Shown: piece after piece, positions 31,659 through 40,592 of the stretch | Layout: each line of letters starts with the position of its first letter | Position numbering within the stretch: position 1 is the stretch's first letter | Source: an uncultured Candidatus Melainabacteria bacterium | Lineage (GTDB): Bacteria; Cyanobacteriota; Vampirovibrionia; Gastranaerophilales; Gastranaerophilaceae | DNA length: 62,303 nucleotides | Assembly: GCA_949398305.1 (NCBI GenBank) | Contig: CASLVD010000004.1 | Coordinates: 1 to 62,303, forward strand | Reading direction: 5' to 3' | Made by a program: the position numbers and the translations under genes | The notes under the pieces: generated by a model | Told to the model about the DNA's origin: nothing | Database searches by the model: none | What the model saw: only the letters and a program-made list of their open reading frames with translations

Positions 31659-34199
31659 CTATTTAGTCTCCTTTGCCGGTTTTGGAGTTTTCATTCTGCC
31701 GAAGAACAGTTGAGCAAGAAGAGTAACACCTACAAGTCCTGCTCCGAGTTTACCAAACAAACTAAACCATTTACCGCTGTTAAATTTCTGGTTAGCCATT
31801 TTTAAAATTATTTCATCAGGTGCAGCCCCCATTAGAAGGAATCTAAACTGAGAAGTTGAATCTACGCGCTTGCCGTTAACAAGACAATTTGGACGTGTAA
31901 AGCAATAATCTCCGCCAAGAATTTTTAGCGCCTGTTCTCTGTAATTCATAAAATCTTTAAAGAAAATCGCATCTTTGAGTTTAGAATGAGTAACCGGATG
32001 TACATCTCCGCCAAACATAAGTTTCATAACGCCGTCAAAATATTCTCTGTCATGAACAAGTTCAGCCAGTTCGGTTGTTTCACGTTTTCCAAAGTATTTA
32101 TTTACGACTTTACCCATTGCAGTTTCGATTTGGGAAGTGTCAGACCTATCAGGTGCCGGATTACGTTTTTGCCAGAATTTCACAGAGAAATCAGATGTAT
32201 GACCTTCCAAAAGCATTTGTTTTGCAAGTTCAACCATTTCTTCTTTAACTTCACGAGGAACTCCGCCGTGTAATACATGATCAAGCCCTGAAACATTTGC
32301 AACCTTATAATACACATCCGCTAAATCTATAAATCTGTAAATAGAACTTGTTACCCCTTTAACTCTGTTTGTCAAGAAGTTAAAATACAATTCTTTAGTT
32401 GACGTATGAGCAGTTTGCGGGAAACCGACAAGAGCTTCTGATGTGCTCTTAAGTCCGAATTTTCTCAAGTTTGCTGCACTATCATCAAATGTTGTAATAA
32501 CTGCGGCTTTATATTTATTTTTACTTGCATCCTGAGTCATATCAAGCGGTTCAATTCTGCTCTGAAGTGATGAAAGAACTTTTTCAACATCTTCTAGGAA
32601 CTTACCGTAAGTTTCCTGATTAAGTGTGATTGCTTCTAATTTATTTCTAAGTACTGTACCTGCAAATTCTCTGTCTAATCTTGCTTTCTGAATTTCTTCC
32701 GGAGAGAAATTTAATGATTTCATTATAGTTTCTGTTATTTCTCCCCAGGAATCTGCAAGGCTTGTTTCAGGCGCCTGTGCAGCCTTCATGAAAGCAAACT
32801 TATGAAGAACAACAGTTTTTGCTTTCAAGTCATTTAACTCTGCTGAAACATCCTTCAATAAACGAATAGTATCATCAGTTAATACTGAAGATGATGTTGA
32901 TTTAAATGCGCCTGCAAGCACCGAATCAGCACCGTATTCTGTAGAGTGAACAAGTTTTTTCATCAGGAAGTTTAATTTTTTAACTTCTGGAGCTGTCGGA
33001 TTTTCCGCAATAAACTGCTGAATATTACCTGCTAAAATATTCTGAACAACTTTTGAATGTTCTGAAAATTCTTTAAAGTTACCATTTAACAAACCTTTTT
33101 GTTCTAATGCTTTTGAAATCGTATCAGCATCCGGAATCAATTTTGTAAGCTGTTCTTCTGATAAACCTGATGGAGCAAGAGTTTTCTTTAACGTTTCCTG
33201 AACTCCTTCTATATTTGAACTTGAGAAATTAAAACGTTCTCCGACAGAAAACATCCTGTGTAAATCTTTTTCGATACCTACAGAAACCATATGATCCAAA
33301 CCATCTGTAATATTAGCACGTATTGCATCTAATATTTCAGGCGTCATAGGTTTTCCGGCATTATCTGCTAAGATTTTTTCAAGCTCTCTGGTATTTTTAG
33401 AAAAATCATATTTTTTAATTTCCTGTGCAAAATTAGTCATCAACGCATCAGCTTTTTTATCTGTTCTATAAGCAAGAAATTTTTTCACAGGGCCTTCCAA
33501 ACCGTTACAAATCAACGCACTCATAACAGGTGTTGCAAAACCGGCTGTTAACATCCATAAAGTATTATTTTGAAGTGCGATTTTGCGCATTTTTTCCTGA
33601 ATGAATTCTCGCCTGTTTGGAATATTTTTCGGGACATTCAATCTGTCACCAATTTTATCAATTTCTTTATCAGAATACAAATCCCAAGGAATAAACTGGT
33701 GATCCTGATAGAACATTTTCTTTCTGCCGTAATTGTCTTCGTATTGCTGTCTTACATCAACTCCGTGAACGAGTTTTGCAGGAAGCTGTATAAATAACTT
33801 CGGCCACAAATCCATTGCCGCAAAAAATGATGCCAAACCGATAAATTCAAAAGCTTTTGTCATTGGAGTTGCTTTTTTAGTTGCAAGATAAGCAGCAATA
33901 GCAAGTCCGCCTACTTTCATACCTACATCGTTTAGTCTTCCCAATTCGTGATCATTTGCTTCGCCTTTTGCAGCATGTGCAAGAGCCTTCATATCATATT
34001 TTATATCTTTACGAAACTCTGACATAACTTCAAACGGTCCGACTTTCACAAGTTTTCCGTTACTTGGCAAAGGTTTTATAAATGTGCGATTTGATAATTC
34101 TTTTTTTACGTCAAAATCTTTAACAGCCTTATCAGAGTTATACTGTCTTGTTGCAGGTGAATTATTTACATATGATTGAATTAAATTTGTTGTTCTCAT
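31659..34199 (-). CDS. Large membrane-associated protein in GH13 operon, function unknown
   Basis: This 846-residue protein has hydrophobic segments near residues 90-130 and 200-220 and a final one near 815-835. A long helical middle lies between them. The region about 100-240 resembles the neighbouring 341-residue protein: both have a P-x-K-x-x-x-G-x-D segment, then W-D-L, then a hydrophobic stretch. The two are therefore partly paralogous. The ATG directly abuts the upstream stop, and the stop lies one base before the GH13 gene, so the three are surely co-translated. I recognise no family and no catalytic motif. Confidence 0.75.
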   Translation of the reverse strand: MRTTNLIQSYVNNSPATRQYNSDKAVKDFDVKKELSNRTFIKPLPSNGKLVKVGPFEVMSEFRKDIKYDMKALAHAAKGEANDHELGRLNDVGMKVGGLAIAAYLATKKATPMTKAFEFIGLASFFAAMDLWPKLFIQLPAKLVHGVDVRQQYEDNYGRKKMFYQDHQFIPWDLYSDKEIDKIGDRLNVPKNIPNRREFIQEKMRKIALQNNTLWMLTAGFATPVMSALICNGLEGPVKKFLAYRTDKKADALMTNFAQEIKKYDFSKNTRELEKILADNAGKPMTPEILDAIRANITDGLDHMVSVGIEKDLHRMFSVGERFNFSSSNIEGVQETLKKTLAPSGLSEEQLTKLIPDADTISKALEQKGLLNGNFKEFSEHSKVVQNILAGNIQQFIAENPTAPEVKKLNFLMKKLVHSTEYGADSVLAGAFKSTSSSVLTDDTIRLLKDVSAELNDLKAKTVVLHKFAFMKAAQAPETSLADSWGEITETIMKSLNFSPEEIQKARLDREFAGTVLRNKLEAITLNQETYGKFLEDVEKVLSSLQSRIEPLDMTQDASKNKYKAAVITTFDDSAANLRKFGLKSTSEALVGFPQTAHTSTKELYFNFLTNRVKGVTSSIYRFIDLADVYYKVANVSGLDHVLHGGVPREVKEEMVELAKQMLLEGHTSDFSVKFWQKRNPAPDRSDTSQIETAMGKVVNKYFGKRETTELAELVHDREYFDGVMKLMFGGDVHPVTHSKLKDAIFFKDFMNYREQALKILGGDYCFTRPNCLVNGKRVDSTSQFRFLLMGAAPDEIILKMANQKFNSGKWFSLFGKLGAGLVGVTLLAQLFFGRMKTPKPAKETK

Positions 34200-35225
34200 C
34201 TAACCCACCACACTTTCTTTTGATTTATCAAAAACATTATCTGCTGTAGCTTTTGCAGGTTTTTTAGTCAGGTGAACAGTATTTAATACTCCTATCACAG
34301 TTGAAGCCAAGGCTGCACCTATCATTAATTTACCGGAATGTCTTTCAAATACAGAAAATGATCCGGGAGTTCCGCGATATAATTCTTTTGCACTATCAAC
34401 AAAACTTTGACCGAACACTTTTAATGAATGCGTAAATTCTTTACCTTTCCAGAACTTCAATGTTGCAACACGGAAATAATTTTCCCAAGGTTTCTGGAAT
34501 GCTAAAGCAACACCTGTGGCTGCCCATAAATATGATGAAATACTTTTTGCGAGTTTTGATTTTACAAGAACTTCCTTGTAAATAGGTTTAACATCCTGAT
34601 CCGAATCGTTCAAATTGCTTCCAAGTCCGTTTTTCTTTGCGATTTTGTCATATCGTTCATTCAGGATTTCACCTTTTCCGGTTTTATACAGCAAATCCCA
34701 GCGGGTAAAGTCGACACTTTCTCCGACTTTATGATATTCTGTACTTGTTAAATCTTTATCATCCTCGCTTTCCGGCAGTAAGTAATTAACTTTTGCATAC
34801 GGAAGTTCTGTATCAATACCGGTTGCCATTTTTACAGGTACATTAACAAAAGATTTTGATATACTTTTCATCAATGCGTAAAAAATTACACCCAGTGCCA
34901 TTTTATTGCCGAGTTTTAGTGATTTTGTTTTGTCAAAAGCTGCAAAATGTTTTGCCGCAGAGTTAAAAATAGACATTAATGTTATACTGCCAATTACATA
35001 CGGCACAGTACCCATTGTCAAAAATTCGTAAAAATTGGAGTTTTTACTTCCCTTCAAACCTCTTGCCGGATACACAGTAAAGGCTTTTGTAAATTGTTCA
35101 AGGCCTATTCGTGTTCTTGTTGCAAAGTTATTTTTTAATAACGTATCATGTTCATAAGGATCGTTATTTTTCTCCTCTTTATTAGACCTAAATGTTAGAT
35201 TATAATTACTTATTGGTAATATCAT
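34200..35225 (-). CDS. Membrane protein, first gene of GH13 operon, function unknown
   Basis: Start 35225 (MILPISNYNLTFRSN) has a GGAG site. The longer frame runs into the upstream region and is rejected. The 341-residue protein has three or four hydrophobic segments (about 75-100, 110-130, 235-255 and 300-320). It shares a domain with the next protein (VPVKMATGID, then TRWDLLYK). The N-terminal N-x-x-F pattern resembles other unknown proteins in the window. Its stop codon touches the ATG of the next gene. Confidence 0.7.
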   Translation of the reverse strand: MILPISNYNLTFRSNKEEKNNDPYEHDTLLKNNFATRTRIGLEQFTKAFTVYPARGLKGSKNSNFYEFLTMGTVPYVIGSITLMSIFNSAAKHFAAFDKTKSLKLGNKMALGVIFYALMKSISKSFVNVPVKMATGIDTELPYAKVNYLLPESEDDKDLTSTEYHKVGESVDFTRWDLLYKTGKGEILNERYDKIAKKNGLGSNLNDSDQDVKPIYKEVLVKSKLAKSISSYLWAATGVALAFQKPWENYFRVATLKFWKGKEFTHSLKVFGQSFVDSAKELYRGTPGSFSVFERHSGKLMIGAALASTVIGVLNTVHLTKKPAKATADNVFDKSKESVVG

Positions 35226-35316
35226 GATAACTCCGCAATTTACAATATTAGAATACATGTCAAGATTATTTTTTGTTATCCTGTATTATTTATATTTACA
35301 AATATTAACAAAATTT

Positions 35317-36159
35317 TTATTTATAAATATTGAAAAATATCAGGGTGAAAACTCCCATCACAATACAATACCAGCCGAAAATATTTAACGAAAATTTTGA
35401 TATAAATTTCATAAAATATTTTATGCATAAGTACCCTACAATTCCTGAGACTATTGTTCCTAAAATAATTGAATACCAGTTATATGTAACAGCTTCATGA
35501 ACATCAATTTTCACAAGTGGATAAACCATAGAAGCGCCCAGAATAATTGGTATACTTAATAAAAACGAATATCTGGCAGCTGTTTGTCTGTCAAGTCCGG
35601 TGAATAAACCTGTCGCAATAGTCCAGCCTGAGCGTGAAAAACCCGGTAATACAGCAAGTCCTTGCGCCAAGCCAATCAATAATGCTTGTTTTAAACCTAC
35701 TTCATTTGTAGTCGGTTTCTTTTTAGAAAGATATTCACTTAAAAATAATACTCCGCCAGTTATTATTAACAAACCGCCCACAAGAGCAGGATGAAAGACA
35801 AGATGGTTAGCTGCTTCATTAAACGGTAAGGCTAAGATTATTGTCACAACTGTACCTGCTATAATGTACAACCCGAGTTTTGCAAGATGTGATGAAAAAT
35901 TCCATTTCTTTATAGCTTCAAAAAGAGCTTTTGTAATTTCAATTACATCTTTTCTAAAAAATATTAAAACAGCAATCAATGTTCCTAAGTGAAGCATAAT
36001 ATCAAAAAATACTTCTTCTGTAGACTGTTCTGCTATCGGTATATTTTTAAACACTTTATAAAAATTTGATGTAAAAACAAGATGAGCAGAACTTGATACA
36101 GGTAAAAATTCACTCAAACCCTGGACTATCCCCATCAACACTGATTGTATTAAATTCAT
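35317..36159 (-). CDS. uppP: Undecaprenyl-diphosphatase (BacA/UppP)
   Basis: This inner-membrane enzyme recycles undecaprenyl diphosphate to the lipid carrier for peptidoglycan and O-antigen precursors. It can also raise bacitracin tolerance. The 280-residue length is typical. The two signature blocks are GLSEFLPVSSSAHL (14-27) and PGFSRSGWT (172-180), the latter holding the catalytic Arg/Ser region. About eight membrane segments are visible. A GAGAG site precedes the ATG. Confidence 0.96.
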   Translation of the reverse strand: MNLIQSVLMGIVQGLSEFLPVSSSAHLVFTSNFYKVFKNIPIAEQSTEEVFFDIMLHLGTLIAVLIFFRKDVIEITKALFEAIKKWNFSSHLAKLGLYIIAGTVVTIILALPFNEAANHLVFHPALVGGLLIITGGVLFLSEYLSKKKPTTNEVGLKQALLIGLAQGLAVLPGFSRSGWTIATGLFTGLDRQTAARYSFLLSIPIILGASMVYPLVKIDVHEAVTYNWYSIILGTIVSGIVGYLCIKYFMKFISKFSLNIFGWYCIVMGVFTLIFFNIYK

Positions 36160-36188
36160 TAAAAATCTCTCTTTCCCAAATATACTAT

Positions 36189-36551
36189 TTATTCAGCCTC
36201 AAAATATGAACAGCATGAGGTCTGAGTTTCCCAAACCGTAACCTTGCTCAACTGTACAATTCTTTCTTTTAGTTTTGAATATATATATGCTGAAATCATT
36301 TCACTTGAAGGACTTTCACCTTTGAATTCCGGAAGTTCATTCAAATCCTTATGATCTAAAGTTTCTAATACTGCATTTAGCTCTCTTTTTAATACTTTAT
36401 AATCAATCAGGATATTGCTTTTATTCAGACTTTCTCCTTGTACAAAAGCTTCAACCATCCAGTTATGACCGTGTTGATTTTCGCATTCTCCATCGTAGTT
36501 TAATAAATGATGTGCAGCTGCAAAAAATGCCTGCGTTTTAATTTCATACAT
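36189..36551 (-). CDS. queD: 6-carboxy-5,6,7,8-tetrahydropterin synthase (QueD)
   Basis: This converts 7,8-dihydroneopterin triphosphate to carboxytetrahydropterin in queuosine and other deazapurine biosynthesis. The 120-residue protein has zinc ligands His15 (or His14), His27 and His29, and the catalytic cysteine Cys23 in CENQHGHN. The conserved ESPSSEMIS follows, and a C-terminal glutamate lies in WETQTS. A GGGG site precedes the ATG. queC and queE are not in view. The eukaryote-like pyruvoyl-tetrahydropterin synthase activity is the alternative. Confidence 0.9.
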   Translation of the reverse strand: MYEIKTQAFFAAAHHLLNYDGECENQHGHNWMVEAFVQGESLNKSNILIDYKVLKRELNAVLETLDHKDLNELPEFKGESPSSEMISAYIYSKLKERIVQLSKVTVWETQTSCCSYFEAE

Positions 36552-36562
36552 ATTATATCCCC

Positions 36563-37057
36563 TTATATCTTCTGATTATCAAAAACGAAATCGCAAAGTT
36601 CGCGAACCGCACCTCTTCCGCCATCTCGTCTTGCAATAAAATTACAAACATCCTGAACCTTTGATACTGCATCAGATGGACAAGCCGCAATTGCAACTTT
36701 TTCCAATATGCAAATATCAGGTTCATCATCTCCCATATATGCAACTTGAGAAAAATCAAGTTCATATTTTTGCATAATAGCTTCTAAAATCGGAAGCTTA
36801 TTTTTAACTCCCTGATAGACTTCGGTTACACGTAAATCACAAGCCCTTCTGTCAACAGTTCCGTTATTTCTGCCTGTAATAATCGCTGTAATAAACCCGT
36901 TTTTTGCCATTTTGGCAAGCCCGTGACCGTCTTTAGCATTAAATGTTTTATATTCAACGCCGTTTTCATCGTAAGTTATACTGCCGTCAGTCATAACCCC
37001 GTCAACATCAAAAGCCAATAATTTTATTTTACTTGCTTTTTCTTTCATTAAATCCAT
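36563..37057 (-). CDS. kdsC: 3-deoxy-D-manno-octulosonate-8-phosphate phosphatase (KdsC)
   Basis: This HAD-family C0 phosphatase dephosphorylates Kdo-8-phosphate in the lipopolysaccharide inner-core pathway. The 164-residue length is typical. The nucleophile motif is DVDG with Asp17 and Asp19, followed by TDG, ITGRNN and GDDEPDI. The ATG overlaps the kdsD stop (TAATG), so the two are co-translated. Together they show that the cell makes Kdo and hence probably has an outer membrane with lipopolysaccharide. Confidence 0.94.
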   Translation of the reverse strand: MDLMKEKASKIKLLAFDVDGVMTDGSITYDENGVEYKTFNAKDGHGLAKMAKNGFITAIITGRNNGTVDRRACDLRVTEVYQGVKNKLPILEAIMQKYELDFSQVAYMGDDEPDICILEKVAIAACPSDAVSKVQDVCNFIARRDGGRGAVRELCDFVFDNQKI

Positions 37058-38037
37058 TATGCAACACCTGCTCTTAAAAGATCGTGAACATGGATTACCC
37101 CGACAGGAACATTATTTTCATCTACAACTGCTAAAGCTGTGATTGAGAATTTTTCCATAAGATTTAATGCAGAAGCCGCATACGCATCAACTGTAATACG
37201 TTTTGGATTAACAGTCATAACGTCTTTCACCTGAAGGTTAGATGAATCGGTGAACTTAATAATTGTTCTTCTTATATCACCATCAGTTAAGACTCCGCTT
37301 AACTTACCGGAATTATCAACAATCATTGCCATACCAAGTTTATACTCAGAAATTGTGTTAATTACTGATGTAAACGATTCAGAATCAGATACAACCGGCA
37401 TACGTTCTCCTGTAATCATCAAATCACTAACCTTGTAGGTCAAACCTTTACCGAGTTTTCCTGACGGATGGAACATTAAAAAGTCTTCCTTTGTAAAACC
37501 TTTTTTCTCCATTAAACAAACAGCCAGAGTATCACCCATTGCTAAAGTTGCTGTAGTACTCGCTGTTGGAGCTTTTCCTAAAGGACAGGCTTCACGTTCA
37601 ACAGAGATATCCAAAACAACTTCGCTTGTTTTAGCTAAAGTAGAGTTTAAATTTCCGGTCATACCTATCATCGGACAACCAAAACGTTTAATAAGCGGTA
37701 ACAGGTTCATCAATTCTTGAGTTTCGCCGCTGTTTGAAATAGCAATAATTACATCATCTCTTGTAATTACACCGGAATCCCCGTGAGTACTTTCTGCCGG
37801 ATGAAGAAAATATGAAGGAGTGCCGGTAGACGACATTGTTGCCGCAATTTTTTTACCTATCAAACCTGATTTACCCATACCGGTAACAATTACACGACCT
37901 TTGCAATTGTATAAAATATCAATTGCCTTATCAAAAGCCTCTCCGATATTTGATTTTAATCTCAAAATCGAATTTGCTTCAATTTCTAACACTTCTTTTG
38001 CCAATTCATTAATTCTGCTTAAAGTCATAGCTACCAT
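37057..38037 (-). CDS. kdsD: Arabinose-5-phosphate isomerase (KdsD/KpsF)
   Basis: This interconverts ribulose-5-phosphate and arabinose-5-phosphate, the first step to Kdo. The 326-residue protein has an N-terminal SIS domain (about 30-165, with GMGKSGLIGKKIAATMSSTG and HGDSGVI) and two C-terminal CBS domains (about 195-326). Start 38037 (MVAMTLSRI) has a GAGGTGG site and TATAAT further upstream. The longer frame would cross that promoter. It is the first gene of a kdsD-kdsC unit. Confidence 0.94.
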   Translation of the reverse strand: MVAMTLSRINELAKEVLEIEANSILRLKSNIGEAFDKAIDILYNCKGRVIVTGMGKSGLIGKKIAATMSSTGTPSYFLHPAESTHGDSGVITRDDVIIAISNSGETQELMNLLPLIKRFGCPMIGMTGNLNSTLAKTSEVVLDISVEREACPLGKAPTASTTATLAMGDTLAVCLMEKKGFTKEDFLMFHPSGKLGKGLTYKVSDLMITGERMPVVSDSESFTSVINTISEYKLGMAMIVDNSGKLSGVLTDGDIRRTIIKFTDSSNLQVKDVMTVNPKRITVDAYAASALNLMEKFSITALAVVDENNVPVGVIHVHDLLRAGVA

Positions 38038-38143
38038 ATCCACCTCACTTAACTCAAAATAATTATACAACAAATATCATACAAATACAGTATCTTTACA
38101 AATTCTTATCATTATTTTTAAAAATTTTACCGATTTTATAAAT

Positions 38144-38356
38144 ATGACTAAAGATTTTAAACATAAATTTTATAATTCAGCAAATGAAATCATTGATTTA
38201 AGAAATTTAAATCTGTTTGAAACAACAAAAGCGATTATAATGATTTCCTCAAACAGTAAACTGCGAAATAAAAAGTTAAAATTTAAAGTTTCAACACCTA
38301 ACATAGAAAACATTTTAAAAGATATTCCATTACATAAACAAATAGAATTAGTATAA
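38144..38356 (+). CDS. Small protein of unknown function
   Basis: This 70-residue basic protein has no cysteines and no membrane segment. The pattern NEIIDLRNLNLFETTKAIIM suggests alternating strands and helices. It stands alone, divergent from kdsD and ending at a strong terminator, which supports a real transcription unit. No ribosome binding site is obvious at the ATG. I recognise no family. Confidence 0.5.
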   Translation: MTKDFKHKFYNSANEIIDLRNLNLFETTKAIIMISSNSKLRNKKLKFKVSTPNIENILKDIPLHKQIELV

Positions 38357-38358
38357 TA

Positions 38359-38392
38359 AAAAGCCTCTCAAATAAATGAGAGGCTTTTATTA
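38359..38392. terminator. Bidirectional terminator
   Basis: AAGCCTCTCA and TGAGAGGCTT form a 10-bp stem with T runs on both strands. It serves the small gene at 38144-38356 and the convergent ribonucleotide reductase. Confidence 0.85.
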
Positions 38393-38405
38393 ATTCATAC
38401 AAAGC

Positions 38406-40475
38406 TTATGAACAGCCTGAATATCCGCAATTCAAGCAGATAAAGCATCCTTCTGCCATCTGAATTTCAGTACCGCATTCAGGACATTTAACAGTCTTAA
38501 CTTCACCTGTCGGATTGTACTCTTCTACGTTCTCTTTCTTTTCTTCAACGGACGGCTTTGAATCAACTGCCTTCATTTCAATTGTTTTTTCTTTCTTTTT
38601 GTCATCCAGATTCATCGGTTGGAATTGACGTGAATTGTTCCGATAAACTGTTATACCTTTTAAATTATTTTTATAAGCCAGAATATAGGCTTCTTTGATG
38701 TCTTCACGGGTTGCTGATTCTACAAAGTTAACTGTTTTTGATACAGCATTATCTGTGTGAAGCTGGAATGCAGCCTGCATTTTAACATGCCAGTATGGTG
38801 AAACATCGTGAGCTGTTGCAAAAATCTGTTTTACTTCATCCGAAACGCCTTCGACATGAGCAATAGTACCATCTGTTGCAATCTGTGACATAATCTCTTG
38901 AGAATACAAGCCGTGAGACACCATATAATCCTTAAAAATAGGGTTAACTTCAAGCATTTCAGTGCCGTCCATAATCAGCCTAGAAAAAACAAGTCCAAAC
39001 AACGGTTCAACACCACCTGAAGCAGAAGCTATCATTGAAATTGTACCGGTTGGAGCAATACATGTTGTTGTAGCATTACGCAAACCGTATTTTTTTATAT
39101 CAGCATCAATTTGCGCCCATTTTTCATCAGAAATTTTACCTGCTGATTTTCCTTTATATTTGTTAAACAAATAATTTTCAGAATCGTAAATACTACCTTT
39201 AAAGTTATTAAAGCTTCCGCGTTCTTTGGCTAGCTCAATTGATTCTGTTTTTGATACATAATCAATGAATTCCATAACCTGACCGGCAAGTTTTGTACCC
39301 TCTTCTGAATTATAAGATAAGCCCATTTTCATTAACATATCAGCCCAGCCCATTACACCAAGTCCGATTTTTCTGTTATTTTGAACCATTTCAGATATCT
39401 GCGGCAACGGATAATTATTTACAGCAATAACGTTATCCAAAAATCTCATTGCAGTTCTTGTTGTTTGCTCAAGTAAATCCCAGTCAACAACCCAATTTTC
39501 AGATTCTTTTTTAAGCATTAAACCAAGATTGATTGAGCCAAGGTTACAAGCTTCATAAGGAAGCAGAGGGACTTCTCCGCAAGGGTTTGTTGATTCAATA
39601 GCACCAACCAATGGTGTAGGGTTATCAGAATTCATCTTGTCAATAAATACAATTCCCGGCTCTCCGTTTCTCCATGCACCATCAACAATAAGATCAAAAA
39701 CTTCTTTAGCATTCATTCTGCCGACAACTTCATTATTTTGCGGACTTACCAGATCATAATCTTCACCTGCTAAATACGCATCCATAAATTTATCGGTAAT
39801 TGCTACAGATATATTAAAGTTATTTAATTTATTATTATCAGATTTACAGTTAATAAAATCAATAATATCAGGGTGATCAACTCTTAAGATACCCATATTC
39901 GCACCACGTCTTGTGCCGCCCTGTTTAACGGCTTCTGTTGCGGCGTTAAAGACTTCCATAAAAGATACAGGGCCTGAAGAAACACCCATAGTAGAGCGAA
40001 CTACACTGTTTTTAGGTCTTAATCTTGAAAAAGAAAAACCTGTTCCTCCGCCTGATTTATGAATAAGAGCTGTATTTTTAACTGTTTCAAAAATACCTTC
40101 CAAACTATCTTCAACCGGCAATACAAAACAAGCAGCCAATTGTCCAAGTTCACGGCCTGCATTCATCAAAGTAGGAGAGTTTGGCATAAAATAACGGCTT
40201 GTAATCGCTTTATAAAATCTGTCAGACAAAGTCTTAACATCTGATTCTGATTTTCCAAACTGCAAATCACCTGCTGCGATTGTATCAGCAACCCTTCTGA
40301 ACATATCGGCAGGTTTTTCAACACAATTACCGTCTTTATCTCTTTTTAAATATCTTTTTTCCAAAACCTTAACGGCATTTTCCGAAAGGTTCAAAGACTC
40401 CTCAACACATACACTTCCGTCTGACACATTAACCTCCGTAATCTGATTATAAACTTTTCCTAAAGCATGCCCCAT
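38406..40475 (-). CDS. nrdJ: Adenosylcobalamin-dependent (class II) ribonucleotide reductase
   Basis: This makes deoxyribonucleotides using a B12-derived radical, with no need for oxygen or an NrdB subunit. The 689-residue protein has SGGGTGFSFSRLRP, the thiyl-radical region NPCGE with Cys299, and NLGSINL. It ends in the zinc-ribbon tail (CPECG...CLNCGYSGC) typical of NrdJ. Start 40475 (MGHALGKVYNQ) is chosen since its AAAAGG site and promoter lie inside the longer reading frame. No ATP-cone is seen at the N-terminus. A class I enzyme is unlikely because no small subunit is adjacent and the tail is NrdJ-like. Confidence 0.93.
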   Translation of the reverse strand: MGHALGKVYNQITEVNVSDGSVCVEESLNLSENAVKVLEKRYLKRDKDGNCVEKPADMFRRVADTIAAGDLQFGKSESDVKTLSDRFYKAITSRYFMPNSPTLMNAGRELGQLAACFVLPVEDSLEGIFETVKNTALIHKSGGGTGFSFSRLRPKNSVVRSTMGVSSGPVSFMEVFNAATEAVKQGGTRRGANMGILRVDHPDIIDFINCKSDNNKLNNFNISVAITDKFMDAYLAGEDYDLVSPQNNEVVGRMNAKEVFDLIVDGAWRNGEPGIVFIDKMNSDNPTPLVGAIESTNPCGEVPLLPYEACNLGSINLGLMLKKESENWVVDWDLLEQTTRTAMRFLDNVIAVNNYPLPQISEMVQNNRKIGLGVMGWADMLMKMGLSYNSEEGTKLAGQVMEFIDYVSKTESIELAKERGSFNNFKGSIYDSENYLFNKYKGKSAGKISDEKWAQIDADIKKYGLRNATTTCIAPTGTISMIASASGGVEPLFGLVFSRLIMDGTEMLEVNPIFKDYMVSHGLYSQEIMSQIATDGTIAHVEGVSDEVKQIFATAHDVSPYWHVKMQAAFQLHTDNAVSKTVNFVESATREDIKEAYILAYKNNLKGITVYRNNSRQFQPMNLDDKKKEKTIEMKAVDSKPSVEEKKENVEEYNPTGEVKTVKCPECGTEIQMAEGCFICLNCGYSGCS

Positions 40476-40490
40476 ACATGCCTTTTGATA

Positions 40491-40520
40491 ATTATACAAC
40501 CGTGAATAAACCAATTGCAA
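40491..40520 (-). promoter_or_regulatory. Promoter of the class II ribonucleotide reductase gene
   Basis: On the minus strand TTGCAA (40520-40515), 18 bases, then TATAAT (40496-40491), close upstream of the AAAAGG site. It fixes the start at 40475. No B12 riboswitch-like structure fits in the short leader. Confidence 0.55.
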
Positions 40521-40592
40521 TAAAAAGATTAAGATAATTAACATTAACCACAAAGAGAATACATTTAACTCTTTTTATGTTATCTTAAAGAC

